Assembly (NCBI GenBank): GCA_046349595.1
Contig: JAXMCA010000002.1
Coordinates: 372,001 to 436,000, forward strand
Direction: 5' to 3'
Length of the DNA: 64,000 nucleotides
From: JACRLW01 sp046349595
GTDB taxonomy: Bacteria > Planctomycetota > UBA1135 > UBA2386
The notes under the pieces were generated by a model that saw nothing but the letters and a program-made list of their open reading frames with translations, was not told the DNA's origin and did not search any database. This document shows, one piece after another, positions 50,680-59,365 of the stretch. Position 1 is the stretch's first letter, and the number at the start of each line of letters is the position of its first letter. A program made the position numbers and the translations under genes.

Positions 50680-51732
50680 TCAGCGGCACACCAGGCCCAG
50701 ACCGTTCGTCGAACCGATGCTCTGATTGGCGCGATCGAAGGTCAGTGCCTGCATGTCGATGCTCAGGGCGCGCGCCGGGATCTGGAACAGGATCGTCGCC
50801 GCACCCTGGGCGTCGGTGTGGAAGCCGGTCGTGAAAATGGGCCGACCACCACGATCGATGAGGAGATCGCAGACACCACCGGGGAGTGGAGTCGGGGTCG
50901 TCGCCGCGGTGCCGAGCACGAGCACACCCACCGTCGACGATGTGGCACCACCGACCGCGAGAGTGAGACGGATGCCGGTCGCACCTGGCACATCAGAACC
51001 CTGCAGGGTGCCGACGCAGGACGGACCGAAGCTCGTCCACGTACACGTCAGCCCACCGGTGGCGGGCACGAAGGCGACCGAGAGCACTCCGTCATAGCCT
51101 TCGTTGCCTGAGCCGCTCAATGCGACCTGGCCGGAGGTCGAGATGACGATGTGGATGCCCGTCGCGCCGGCGGTCACCGCGATGCTCCGGCGGTCGGGAG
51201 CGGCGGCGGTGCCGGTCCAGTCGGCATTGCCGTCGCCGTCGGCATCGACCGAAGCCGTCAGCGAACCCGCGGTCGATGCACGTGCCATCCACTGGACCAG
51301 GACATGACCGGTCGCATTGGCCGGCACGGCGTAGTCGAGAGCGATCGCGTGCGATCCCTGCACCGGCGACGGCATGCCCGGCGCATCGCCCGAGGTCCCG
51401 GCCGACAGCGAGGCGTTCGGATCGGTGCTCACCGCACGGCCCGTCTCGTGGATGGTCAAGCCGGTGTTCGGGAAGTTGCTCCCGGCAGGCGCGCCGCGCA
51501 TGACCGCGGTGGCCGCCATCGCACCGGACGACGACGCGCTGCCGCCGACACCCGCGTGCACCGCGAGTCCGGGTCCGAGGGGAGTGTTGACGGCCACGCT
51601 GTCGAAACCACTGCTGGTCCCATCGCCGGCGAGCACGGCGTAGTCGGTCGCCGTCGAGGCGGAGATCACGCCGCCCTGGGCGAACAGCGGAGCGGCGGAG
51701 AACAGGGTGAGGATGAGGGAGAGATGCTTCAT
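50680..51732 (-). CDS. Secreted protein with planctomycete-type C-terminal module
   Basis: The 350-residue product has a signal peptide (MKHLSLILTLFSAAPLFA) and Gly/Ala/Ser-rich beta repeats. A VDADGDGNADW loop looks like a calcium-binding type-3 site. The last 50 residues (FHTDAQGAATILFQIPARA, MQALTFDRANQ) match in pattern the endings of the proteins encoded at 33321-34202 and 34222-36144. No enzyme motif is visible. It probably belongs to the cell surface or matrix. The ATG at 51732 starts the signal peptide; a longer in-frame start at 51846 is not supported. A terminator-like hairpin lies beyond its stop. Confidence 0.65.
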   Translation of the reverse strand: MKHLSLILTLFSAAPLFAQGGVISASTATDYAVLAGDGTSSGFDSVAVNTPLGPGLAVHAGVGGSASSSGAMAATAVMRGAPAGSNFPNTGLTIHETGRAVSTDPNASLSAGTSGDAPGMPSPVQGSHAIALDYAVPANATGHVLVQWMARASTAGSLTASVDADGDGNADWTGTAAAPDRRSIAVTAGATGIHIVISTSGQVALSGSGNEGYDGVLSVAFVPATGGLTCTWTSFGPSCVGTLQGSDVPGATGIRLTLAVGGATSSTVGVLVLGTAATTPTPLPGGVCDLLIDRGGRPIFTTGFHTDAQGAATILFQIPARALSIDMQALTFDRANQSIGSTNGLGLVCR

Positions 51733-51842
51733 GTCGGGTGATTCCGGAACCGCAACGGCGGCAGGGGTCATGGCCGCTGCGGGGCGCGACCGAACGTGTC
51801 GAGTCTGCATCGGTCCACGCCTGGCTGTGGACGGCCGCGCGT

Positions 51843-53516
51843 TCACGCTTCGCTGAGGAAGCGGTGACTCACCGGCATGCGCCGTCCATCCCAGCAGCGC
51901 TCGGACACCCGCAAGGTCGGCGCGTATTGGTAGCGCTTGAACTCGGCGAACTGCACCTTGCGGAACAGCGCGTCGACCTGGTCGACGGGCATGCCGCTGC
52001 GCTCAGCGACTTCGCGCACCGGTCGATCCTCCTCGACCAACATGCGCAGCACCGGATCGAGCACGGGATACGGAGGCAGGCTGTCGGTGTCCAGTTGACC
52101 GGGACGCAGTTCGGCGGACGGCGGCTTCTCGATGGACGCGACCGGGATGCGCTCGCCCTCGCGATTCAACCAGCGCGCCATCTCCCAGACCTCGGTCTTC
52201 CACAGGTCCGCGATCGGGGCGAGTGCCCCGTTCATGTCGCCGTAGAGCGTGCAGTACCCCACGGCGCACTCGCTCTTGTTCCCCGTCGTCAGGAGCAGTG
52301 CACCGAACTTGTTCGCGTAGGCCATCAGCAGGGTCCCGCGCGCACGGGCCTGCAGGTTCTCCTCGGCGATCCCCGGCTCGGTGCCCACGAAGACCGGCGC
52401 CAGGGTGCTCTCGAACTCCGACTGGAGGCCGCCGATCCCCACCTCGAACAGCCGGATGCCGAGGTTGCGCGCCAGCGCCCGCGCATCGCGCAGGCTGTGC
52501 TCGCTGCTGTAGGTCGACGGCATCGCGATGCCGGTCACGTGCTCCGCGCCGAGAGCGTCGACGGCGAGCGTGGCGACCAGTGCACTGTCGATGCCACCCG
52601 ACAGGCCGACGACGACGTCGCGGAAGCCGAACTTGCCGCAATACGCCGCCAGCCCCTGCACGATCGCCGCATGTTGCATCGCGAGCAGCGGTCGGAACTC
52701 GGGCTGGAGGCTCCAGGGCGCGCCGACCTCGACGACGAACACGCCCTCTTCGAAGAAGCTCGGCTGGAAGGCGACACCGTCCGAGGCCACCGCCATCGAG
52801 CCCCCGTCGAACTGGAAGCCGACGTCACCACCGGTCTGGTTGCAGAACAGGATCGGCAGGCGATGGCGACGCGCCGCCGCGGTCAGCATGCGATGGCGAA
52901 AGCGTTCCTTGCCCTCGCCTTCCGATCCGCGACGGTTCCACGGACTCGCCGACAGATTGACGATCACATCCACGCCGCTCGCGGCGATGCGCGCCACGGG
53001 GTCGAGTTCGTAGATGCGTTGCGCGAAGAACTCGGCGTCGTTCCAGGCGTCCTCGCAGATCGTGATCCCCACACGCCGGCCCGCGATCTCGACGACGTTG
53101 TCCTCCGGCCGCGTCCAGGCGGCGAAGAATCGCTCCTCGTCGAAGATGTCGTAGGTCGGCAGCAGGCACTTGCGCGCCACGATGCGTGCCAGGCCGTCCT
53201 CGCAGAGGGCCACCGCATTGTGCAGCGCGCGGCCGCCGAGGCCTCCGGCGAGAGGGTTGCGCTCGAGACAGCCGATCAGGACCGGCAGGTCGGGAGGCAG
53301 CGCAGCCGCGAGATCGGCGAGCGCGGCGTCGTGCACGCGCAGGAATCCCTGTCGCAGCAACAGGTCTTCCGGCGGATAGCCGCACAGCGCGAGCTCGGAG
53401 AACAGTGCCCATTGGGCGCCCTGCCGTCGCGACTCGACGGCCGCAGCGAGGATCTTCCGTCGGTTGCCCTCGAAGTCACCGACCGTCGGATCGATCTGGC
53501 AGAGGGCGACCTTCAC
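51843..53516 (-). CDS. nadE: Glutamine-dependent NAD+ synthetase
   Basis: The 557-residue enzyme makes NAD+ from nicotinate adenine dinucleotide and ATP, using ammonia from glutamine. The N-terminal nitrilase-type glutaminase has the triad E41 (SELALCGYP), K116 and C154 (TICEDAWND). The C-terminal synthetase has the PP-loop SGGIDS at 306-311, and the STYSSE and TTGNKSE blocks. Length and order are complete. The start is a GTG at 53516 in front of KVALCQIDPTVGDFE, 13 nt after the ispH stop; no ATG is nearby. The two genes form a small biosynthetic operon. Confidence 0.95.
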   Translation of the reverse strand: MKVALCQIDPTVGDFEGNRRKILAAAVESRRQGAQWALFSELALCGYPPEDLLLRQGFLRVHDAALADLAAALPPDLPVLIGCLERNPLAGGLGGRALHNAVALCEDGLARIVARKCLLPTYDIFDEERFFAAWTRPEDNVVEIAGRRVGITICEDAWNDAEFFAQRIYELDPVARIAASGVDVIVNLSASPWNRRGSEGEGKERFRHRMLTAAARRHRLPILFCNQTGGDVGFQFDGGSMAVASDGVAFQPSFFEEGVFVVEVGAPWSLQPEFRPLLAMQHAAIVQGLAAYCGKFGFRDVVVGLSGGIDSALVATLAVDALGAEHVTGIAMPSTYSSEHSLRDARALARNLGIRLFEVGIGGLQSEFESTLAPVFVGTEPGIAEENLQARARGTLLMAYANKFGALLLTTGNKSECAVGYCTLYGDMNGALAPIADLWKTEVWEMARWLNREGERIPVASIEKPPSAELRPGQLDTDSLPPYPVLDPVLRMLVEEDRPVREVAERSGMPVDQVDALFRKVQFAEFKRYQYAPTLRVSERCWDGRRMPVSHRFLSEA

Positions 53517-53529
53517 CGGGGCACCACGC

Positions 53530-54450
53530 TCATCGCAGTTCCACCGGCAGGGTGAACTCGACGGTCTCGCTCGCACCGTCGACGTTGCGCACCTCGGTCG
53601 CACCCAGTTCGCGGAGCCGGTCGACGACGCGCTCGACGCTCACCTCCGGCGTGGACGCACCCGAAGTCACGCCCACCGTCTCCACGCCGTCGAGCCAGCG
53701 AGGGTCGAGCTGATCCGGACCGAGCAGCAGGTAGGCCGCGACACCCTGCGAGGCAGCGATCTCACGCAGTCGGTTGCTGTTCGAGCTCGCGGGGTCGCCG
53801 ATCACCAGCCAGAGGTCGACCTGGCCGTCGAGTTGCTTCACCGCCATCTGCCGGTTGGTCGTCGCGTAGCAGATGTCCTCCTTGCGGGGCGTGCGCAGTT
53901 TCGGGAACCGTTGGCGCAGCACGTTCATCACCGCGTTCATCTCGTCGACCGAGAGCGTGGTCTGCGTGAGGACGCCGACGCGGTCGGGATCGGGAACTCG
54001 GACCTCCCACGCCTCCTTGGCGCTGCTGACCACGATCGTGCGATCGGGAGCCTCGCCGACCACGCCGATCACCTCGACGTGCTCACGATGCCCGATCAGC
54101 AGGATGGTGACACCCTCGCGCGCGAAGCGTCGCGCCTCCGCGTGCACCTTGGTCACCAGCGGACAGGTCGCGTCGATGCGTGTCAGCGAGAGGCGATCGG
54201 CCTCGGCGAACACCGAGGGCGCGACACCGTGCGCCGAGAAGATCACGTGCGCACCGGACGGCACATCGGCGAGCTCGTCGACGAACACCGCCCCCTTCTC
54301 GCGCAGACTCTCGACCACCACCTTGTTGTGGACGATCTCGTGGCGGACGTAGATCGGTGCACCGAACTTGGCCAGGGCGCGTTCGACGACCTCGATGGCG
54401 CGCTCGACACCGGCACAGAAACCACGGGGACGGCAGAGGAGGACGCGCAT
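53530..54450 (-). CDS. ispH: 4-hydroxy-3-methylbut-2-enyl diphosphate reductase
   Basis: This 306-residue iron-sulfur enzyme makes IPP and DMAPP in the last step of the MEP pathway. The three cluster cysteines are visible: C12 in RGFCAGV, C96 in ATCPLV and C194 in DICYATTNRQ. Also present are the proton-relay region TQTTLS at 162-167, and SNSNRLREIA. Length and spacing are normal for IspH/LytB. The ATG at 54450 starts the conserved core. The gene leads the pair with nadE and is divergent from bolA. The downstream CGFS glutaredoxin could help supply its cluster. Confidence 0.96.
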   Translation of the reverse strand: MRVLLCRPRGFCAGVERAIEVVERALAKFGAPIYVRHEIVHNKVVVESLREKGAVFVDELADVPSGAHVIFSAHGVAPSVFAEADRLSLTRIDATCPLVTKVHAEARRFAREGVTILLIGHREHVEVIGVVGEAPDRTIVVSSAKEAWEVRVPDPDRVGVLTQTTLSVDEMNAVMNVLRQRFPKLRTPRKEDICYATTNRQMAVKQLDGQVDLWLVIGDPASSNSNRLREIAASQGVAAYLLLGPDQLDPRWLDGVETVGVTSGASTPEVSVERVVDRLRELGATEVRNVDGASETVEFTLPVELR

Positions 54451-54573
54451 GCGGGGCGGGGCAGTGTCGGCCGCGCCCTCGGGGCCCGCAAGCGACAGGT
54501 CCCCTGGCCGATCCAGGCCGAGGCGGCCCTGGTCCACGGCGACCCCATGCGCCATCCTCCGCAGCCGATCACC

Positions 54574-54810
54574 ATGCTGAGCAAGGACAACGTCCAGAAG
54601 CTCGTCGAGGCCGGGATCCCCGGCGCCAAGGCGACCGTCACCGATCTCACCGGCACCTCCGACCATTTCCGGATCCATGTGGTCGCGCCGGCCTTCGCCG
54701 GGCTCGGCCGGGTCGAGCGGCACAAGCTGGTGCACCGCGCCCTGGGCAGCCACCTGACGCGCGAGATCCACGCCGTCGAGATCCGCGCCGTGGCACCCGG
54801 CGAGGCCTGA
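54574..54810 (+). CDS. BolA/IbaG family protein
   Basis: The 78-residue protein has the KH-like BolA fold: a helix with NVQKLVEAGIPGAKATV, a strand with DHFRIHVVAPAFAG, then the family block RVERHKLVHRALG with the invariant RH-xx-V pattern (His50 near the metal-binding site). BolA proteins pair with monothiol CGFS glutaredoxins to hold or move [2Fe-2S] clusters, and such a glutaredoxin is the next gene. The ATG at 54574 is one choice; the ATG at 54547 adds nine residues. No strong Shine-Dalgarno sequence is found for either. Confidence 0.88.
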   Translation: MLSKDNVQKLVEAGIPGAKATVTDLTGTSDHFRIHVVAPAFAGLGRVERHKLVHRALGSHLTREIHAVEIRAVAPGEA

Positions 54811-54959
54811 CGGATCCCAGCTCGGCCGACCCGCGCCCTTGACAAGCGCAGCCAACGCTGCGGAGATCACGGCGCGCGCTCCGGCGAGGCGGCCTCGGAC
54901 ACTGTCCCGTCCGTCGGCTCCCCTTGCCCCGCCGCCCGCGCACCCGCCCGCCCCCGCCC

Positions 54960-55286
54960 ATGTGGACCACGGATGACATCAAGCGCGTCGTCGCTTCACA
55001 CAAGATCGTGATCTTCGCCAAAGGCACGAAGCAGCAGCCGATCTGCGGCTTCAGCCACCGAGCCATCCACTTCGTGTCGATGCTCGGCAAGCCCTTCGAG
55101 GTGGTGAACATCTTCGACGATCCGAGCATCCGCCCGGCGCTCGTCGACGCCTATGGATGGCCGACCACGCCGCAGGTGTTCGTCGACGGTGAGCTGCTCG
55201 GCGGCTCCGACATCGTGATGGAGATGTTCGAATCCGGCGAACTCCAGCAGAAGGTCGCAGCGGCGTTCGCGGAAGAAGCATCCTGA
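54960..55286 (+). CDS. Monothiol glutaredoxin, Grx4 (CGFS) family
   Basis: This 108-residue protein has the single-cysteine CGFS motif at 29-32, the preceding lysine K22 of the FAKGT loop, the WPTTPQVFV cis-proline block and the GGSDIV glutathione-binding loop. CGFS glutaredoxins bind a [2Fe-2S] cluster with glutathione and pass it to apo-proteins or to BolA. The bolA gene directly upstream strongly supports this pair. The ATG at 54960 gives the normal length; an upstream in-frame start would only add a Pro/Arg stretch. It is cytoplasmic, without a signal peptide. Confidence 0.92.
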   Translation: MWTTDDIKRVVASHKIVIFAKGTKQQPICGFSHRAIHFVSMLGKPFEVVNIFDDPSIRPALVDAYGWPTTPQVFVDGELLGGSDIVMEMFESGELQQKVAAAFAEEAS

Positions 55287-55300
55287 CCCGCCGCCTTCCG

Positions 55301-56410
55301 ATGGGACCGACTCGACCTCGCGCTCGACGCCTTCCCGCCGCCCCGATCCTGTCGCTCGCCCTCGCGTGTCCCGTGGTGGCGCAGAAGCTGCCCGAACTCG
55401 CGCTCCGCGGACTCGATCCCGTCGAGCTGTGCGGTGGCAAGGAGGTGACCGGCGGCGAGGACGTCACCGCGGCCTCGCGTCGGTACCTCTACCGCTTCTC
55501 GAGCGCAGCGAACCGCGAGCGTTTCGAGAAGGATCCCGCGCGCTACGAGATCCAGTTCGGCGGCGGCTGCGGTCGCATGGGTCCGCTGTCGGGAGTCGGA
55601 GATCCCACGCGCTTCGCCGTGCACGACGGGCGGATCTACATCTTCGCCTCGGATTCCTGCCGCAGAGGGTTCCTGGCGGATCCCGCAGCACACCTCGAGA
55701 TCGAGGACCCGATCGCGACCGGCACCGACGTCGAAGCCTCCGCCGCTGCGGCCATCCTGGCGCACGCCGTCGAGGCGATCGGCGGCGCACGCCGCCTCGA
55801 CGCGCTCACCACGATCCACTTCCGCGACGAACAGGAGCAGGAATACCAGGGGCGGAAGGTGCCGACCGGCACTGCGCTGCTGCTCGGTCGTGACGTCGAG
55901 GTGAGCAGCGACTCCTGGTGGGACGCCTGGCACGTCCGCTATCGCTGCGCCAAGGGATCGAGCTCCGTCCTCCAGCGAACGGACGCGAAGGATCGCGGCA
56001 CCGAGTGGCCCCTGGCGCCGTCCCAGGTACTCGCCCTCCGCAAGCTCGCGCTCCACGAACCGGTCCAGGTCCTGCGCATGAGGAATCGACCCGGCTTCGT
56101 CGCCTTCGCCAGACGCGGTGAGGGTGACGCGGCGACCGAGGACCGGGTCGCGGTCTCCTTCGTCGGGGTGACGGTCGAGCTGAGCGTCGAACGCCGGACC
56201 GGTCGCATCACCGGCTGCCGCTACCGCGGTCGACTCGGCACCGGGCCCAACGGCGACGTGGTGCTCGGCTTCTCCGACTTCCGCGACGTGGATGGACTCA
56301 CGCTGCCCTTCACGCGCACCGCGAGCTTCGGCAACAAGGAGGCCGCGACGCGGCGATGGTCGCGCATCACGGTCGACGACGCCGCCGACGCCGACACCTT
56401 CACGAAGTGA
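55301..56410 (+). CDS. Secreted YHS-domain protein
   Basis: The 369-residue product has a signal peptide (about 1-27). A YHS-type region follows: LDPVELCGG (C44) with RYLYRFSSAANRERFEKDPARY is a classical YHS pattern, then C90 in GGGCGRMGP and FASDSCRRGFLADPAA (C120) as a partial second unit. YHS domains often bind metal ions. The remaining 230 residues are a beta-rich domain of outer-membrane lipoprotein-sorting type character (FRDEQEQEYQGRKVPTG ... FSDFRDVDGLTLPFTR). It starts 14 nt after the CGFS glutaredoxin stop, so it may be co-transcribed with the bolA-grx pair. A role in metal handling is inference. Confidence 0.75.
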   Translation: MGPTRPRARRLPAAPILSLALACPVVAQKLPELALRGLDPVELCGGKEVTGGEDVTAASRRYLYRFSSAANRERFEKDPARYEIQFGGGCGRMGPLSGVGDPTRFAVHDGRIYIFASDSCRRGFLADPAAHLEIEDPIATGTDVEASAAAAILAHAVEAIGGARRLDALTTIHFRDEQEQEYQGRKVPTGTALLLGRDVEVSSDSWWDAWHVRYRCAKGSSSVLQRTDAKDRGTEWPLAPSQVLALRKLALHEPVQVLRMRNRPGFVAFARRGEGDAATEDRVAVSFVGVTVELSVERRTGRITGCRYRGRLGTGPNGDVVLGFSDFRDVDGLTLPFTRTASFGNKEAATRRWSRITVDDAADADTFTK

Positions 56411-56446
56411 TCGGTCGGTGCAGCCGCACGCGCGCCGGACGACGAC

Positions 56447-56932
56447 TCACAGCAGGCCGCCGATGAAGACCATCACGAACAAGGCGACGGTCTCGACGAT
56501 GCCCAGCGCCATCAGGTAGTTGCCGAAGCCCTTGCCGGTCTCCGCCATCGCGTCGGCCGCCGAGGCGCCGATCTTGCCCTGATAGAGCGCCGAGAGGCCG
56601 ATCGCGATGCCGCCGAACAGGCCGATGCCGAGCATGGCCGGCCAATTCGAGACGGCTGCCGCGAACTCCTCCGCCTTCTGCGCCGCCTGCTGCGTGCACT
56701 TCGCGGCCATCTGGTTCATGAGGATCATGCCGTAGATGGTCTGCGAGAGCGGCGCACCGACGAACGTCACGAGGACGAACGGTGCGGCCTTGTTCTGCGC
56801 ATAGCACTTCTTCCAGCTCCCGACGGCCGCAGGTCCGGCCGCACCGACTCCGAAGCTGGAGCCGAGCGCACCGAAGGCGAGCGCCATCGCTCCGCCGAGC
56901 TTGCCCAGGGATGCCATCGTCGCAACGTCCAC
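56447..56932 (-). CDS. V-type ATP synthase subunit K (membrane rotor ring)
   Basis: The 161-residue proteolipid has four hydrophobic helices in two hairpins, as in NtpK-type rings that carry ions through the membrane. The ion site shows S63, Q64 and Y67 in APLSQTIYG, Q118 in YQGK and the essential acid E147 in GIVET. A Ser/Thr-Gln-Gln-Glu set is typical of Na+-binding rings, so Na+ transport is possible. The GTG at 56932 was chosen because GGAGG lies 8 nt before it; the GTG at 56938 is only 2 nt from it, and an ATG at 56917 has none. It is the last gene of the operon, 18 nt after subunit I. Confidence 0.88.
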   Translation of the reverse strand: MDVATMASLGKLGGAMALAFGALGSSFGVGAAGPAAVGSWKKCYAQNKAAPFVLVTFVGAPLSQTIYGMILMNQMAAKCTQQAAQKAEEFAAAVSNWPAMLGIGLFGGIAIGLSALYQGKIGASAADAMAETGKGFGNYLMALGIVETVALFVMVFIGGLL

Positions 56933-56950
56933 TTGCACTGCCTCCGACTT

Positions 56951-58750
56951 TCAGTTGGTTGATCGATCCGGCGCACCCCCGGCGGGGTCGAGACGACGTC
57001 GCAGCGGTTCGTAGCGAACGCCGCTCCACTGCATGCCGAGATGTGCGGAGAACTCGAGGGTGTTGAGTCGCACGCCATGGACGAGGACGCCCATCGCGCA
57101 CAACAGGAGATTGAGGGTGTGGCCGAAGACGGCGACCAGCGCGGCGACCAGGATGTTGGCACCGCCTCCGGCGCCGATGCGCGCGGCCATGTCGTTGAAC
57201 GCGCCCGCCACCGCGACGCCGGCGCTGCCGACCGCGAACAGACGCAGGTAGGACACGACGTCGACGAAGTTCGACACCAGGCTCAACGGCAGCATGACGT
57301 GGTTGAACCACTCGCTCTTGAGCTGCCGGAGCGGCGTCATGAACAGGACGATCGCTGCGATGCCGCCGACCGTGATCGGGATCACCACCGACGGGAAGCT
57401 CTCGCCGAGCACCATGGTGCGCGCCACGAAGAACATGCACCACGTGCTGGCGATCCATCCGAGCTGGGCCAGCGCGGTCGCGCTCTTCAGCGAGCGGGCC
57501 GCAGCCCACAGGTGGGCCAGCGTGATGTGCACGGCACCGATGAAGAAGCACAGCAGCATCACGTGCCGCGTGGTGGCGAGGCGATCGCTGCCGGCGAGCC
57601 ATTCGATGCGCACGCTGTCGAGGGCGGCGGGCAGGTTCGGGATCGCGAACCAGGTGCCGGTCACGGCACCCCAGAGCAAGGTGGCCACTCCGATCGTGCG
57701 CAGGAGACGCAGCGCCTGCGGTGGATTGCCCGTCACCTTGCGACCGGCGAGGAATGCGATCACGAGCAGGAGCGCCCCATAGCCGGCATCGCCGATCAGC
57801 ATGCCGGCGAACAGCACGAGGAAGAACAGGAAGGCCGGGCTGACGTCGGGCTCTCCGTAGCCGGGTGCGATCCCGATCATCTCGAGCACCGAGTGGACCT
57901 GCCGCACGAAGGCATTGCTGCGCAGGAGCGTCGGCACGACCTCGTCGGGAGCCGGCGCGCGGGCCACGACGGCGAACCCGTCTTCGGCCGCCGCCGCGGT
58001 GAGCGCGCCCACCGCATCCTCGGGACAGAAGCCTTCGATCCAGGACAGCTCCTCGGCCGAGCCCATCCCGGCGCGCGCCTCGACGAGGCGCAGTTCGTCC
58101 TCCAGCGTGATCGCCTGGCGTTCCAGCGCGGCCCGTGCAGGTGCGAGCGCGAGCAGTTCGGCATCGAGCTGCGCCCGGCGCGCGGCGTTCGCCGCGAGAG
58201 CGGCGCGGATCGCCGAGAGCGGTCGCGCGGGCAAGGGAACACGGCGGCCGCCGACCGACGCACCAATCGGCGCGATCGCGACCGCACTGGTCACGCCGTC
58301 CTGGTCGCCGAGCTCCTCGAGCACGGCGCCGTCCGGCATGGCCGGTCGATCGCCCCGCGTCGGGTATTGGACGAGGTGGATCTCGAGTCCCGCCTCGGCC
58401 AGGTTGCGCGCCTGCTCCGGGTCGAAGTCGCCGAAGGGCTCGACGCCGCGGCGCTCCGCCTCGAGTTCCGCCGCCGCATTCGCGAGTTCGCGTGACTCCG
58501 CGACGATCGCGTGCACTCGATCCGCGACGACCTGCGCATCGTCCGCCCGCGGCGCCGCCTCGCTCGTCGGAAGAGCCGTGATCGCGTTGCGCAATCGCTC
58601 GACCTGCCGACGCGCGGCGTCGACGTCTCCGTCGACGCCCTGCCGGCTCGGAACCACGTGCAGCACGCCGAGATCGCGCAGCCGGGCGACCGTCGTCTTG
58701 GTGTCCGCGCTGCGGCACACCACCGTGACCCTGCTCATGCGGACGATCAC
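56951..58750 (-). CDS. V-type ATP synthase subunit I
   Basis: This 599-residue stator subunit corresponds to subunit a/I of V/A-ATPases. It has a long coiled cytoplasmic half and about eight C-terminal membrane helices. The DVVSYLRLFAVGSAG block carries the essential arginine that faces the proteolipid ring; GDAGYGALLLVIAFL and PLRQLKSEWFNHV are also typical. The GTG at 58750 overlaps the subunit D stop (GTGA); an ATG at 58738 gives nearly the same protein. It forms the ion half-channels and links the rotor ring to the catalytic head. Confidence 0.92.
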   Translation of the reverse strand: MIVRMSRVTVVCRSADTKTTVARLRDLGVLHVVPSRQGVDGDVDAARRQVERLRNAITALPTSEAAPRADDAQVVADRVHAIVAESRELANAAAELEAERRGVEPFGDFDPEQARNLAEAGLEIHLVQYPTRGDRPAMPDGAVLEELGDQDGVTSAVAIAPIGASVGGRRVPLPARPLSAIRAALAANAARRAQLDAELLALAPARAALERQAITLEDELRLVEARAGMGSAEELSWIEGFCPEDAVGALTAAAAEDGFAVVARAPAPDEVVPTLLRSNAFVRQVHSVLEMIGIAPGYGEPDVSPAFLFFLVLFAGMLIGDAGYGALLLVIAFLAGRKVTGNPPQALRLLRTIGVATLLWGAVTGTWFAIPNLPAALDSVRIEWLAGSDRLATTRHVMLLCFFIGAVHITLAHLWAAARSLKSATALAQLGWIASTWCMFFVARTMVLGESFPSVVIPITVGGIAAIVLFMTPLRQLKSEWFNHVMLPLSLVSNFVDVVSYLRLFAVGSAGVAVAGAFNDMAARIGAGGGANILVAALVAVFGHTLNLLLCAMGVLVHGVRLNTLEFSAHLGMQWSGVRYEPLRRRLDPAGGAPDRSTN

Positions 58751-59352
58751 GTCGCGGTCTCCCTTTCCAAGGCCTTGCTCTTGGCGATCTTGCCGCGCGC
58801 CACGTCGAGCGTCTGCATGTCGCCGAGGAAGATGCGGATGCGACGGATCGCATCCTTGCACTCGGGGATCTTCACGCGCTCGAACAGGTTGACGCGCTGG
58901 TTGGTGATCACCAGCTCCGCGCTCAGCAGCTCGCGCTGCTGCTCGAGGATGCGTCGCTCGAGGCGCAGACGCGCCAGCGCGGACAGGCAGTCGAGCGCGT
59001 CGTCGATCCAGGGTTCGGTCTTGAACAGGTCCGGAGTCGAGCGCGTGAACTCGACGTCGCGCAGGACCGGGATGGTCACGCCCGCCACGTTGGTCTCGTC
59101 GAGGACCAGACGCAGCACCGACAGCCAGGCGCCGAGATCGACGTCTTCGCTGAACAGGTGCACCCAGGATCCGAGCGATTCGACCAGACTGCGCTCGGCC
59201 GTCGCGCTGTCGTCGAGCCGATGCTCGACGAGGCGCACCTCGAGCTGGAGCTGCTGCTTCTTGAGCTGCAACGTCGGGAGGTAGCGCTCGTAGCGACGCA
59301 GGGCGTCGCGTTGCGCCTTGAGCTCGTTCTTGGTGTTCTTGACCTTGGCCAT
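58747..59352 (-). CDS. V-type ATP synthase subunit D
   Basis: The 201-residue protein is the central shaft subunit. It starts with the typical NTKNELKAQRDALRRYERYLPTLQLKKQQLQ coiled helix and ends with a second long helix containing VNLFERVKIPECKDAIRRIRI. These two helices form the rotating coiled coil inside the A3B3 head. Length is normal. It follows subunit B after 13 nt and its TGA overlaps the subunit I start. Subunits F, C and G/H are not in this cluster. Confidence 0.93.
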   Translation of the reverse strand: MAKVKNTKNELKAQRDALRRYERYLPTLQLKKQQLQLEVRLVEHRLDDSATAERSLVESLGSWVHLFSEDVDLGAWLSVLRLVLDETNVAGVTIPVLRDVEFTRSTPDLFKTEPWIDDALDCLSALARLRLERRILEQQRELLSAELVITNQRVNLFERVKIPECKDAIRRIRIFLGDMQTLDVARGKIAKSKALERETAT

Positions 59353-59365
59353 CGCCGGACCGCGC

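Noticed and set aside
54839..54867. A consensus-like -35 box TTGACA upstream of the CGFS glutaredoxin.
   Set aside because: No convincing -10 box lies 16-18 nt downstream, so a promoter is not supported.
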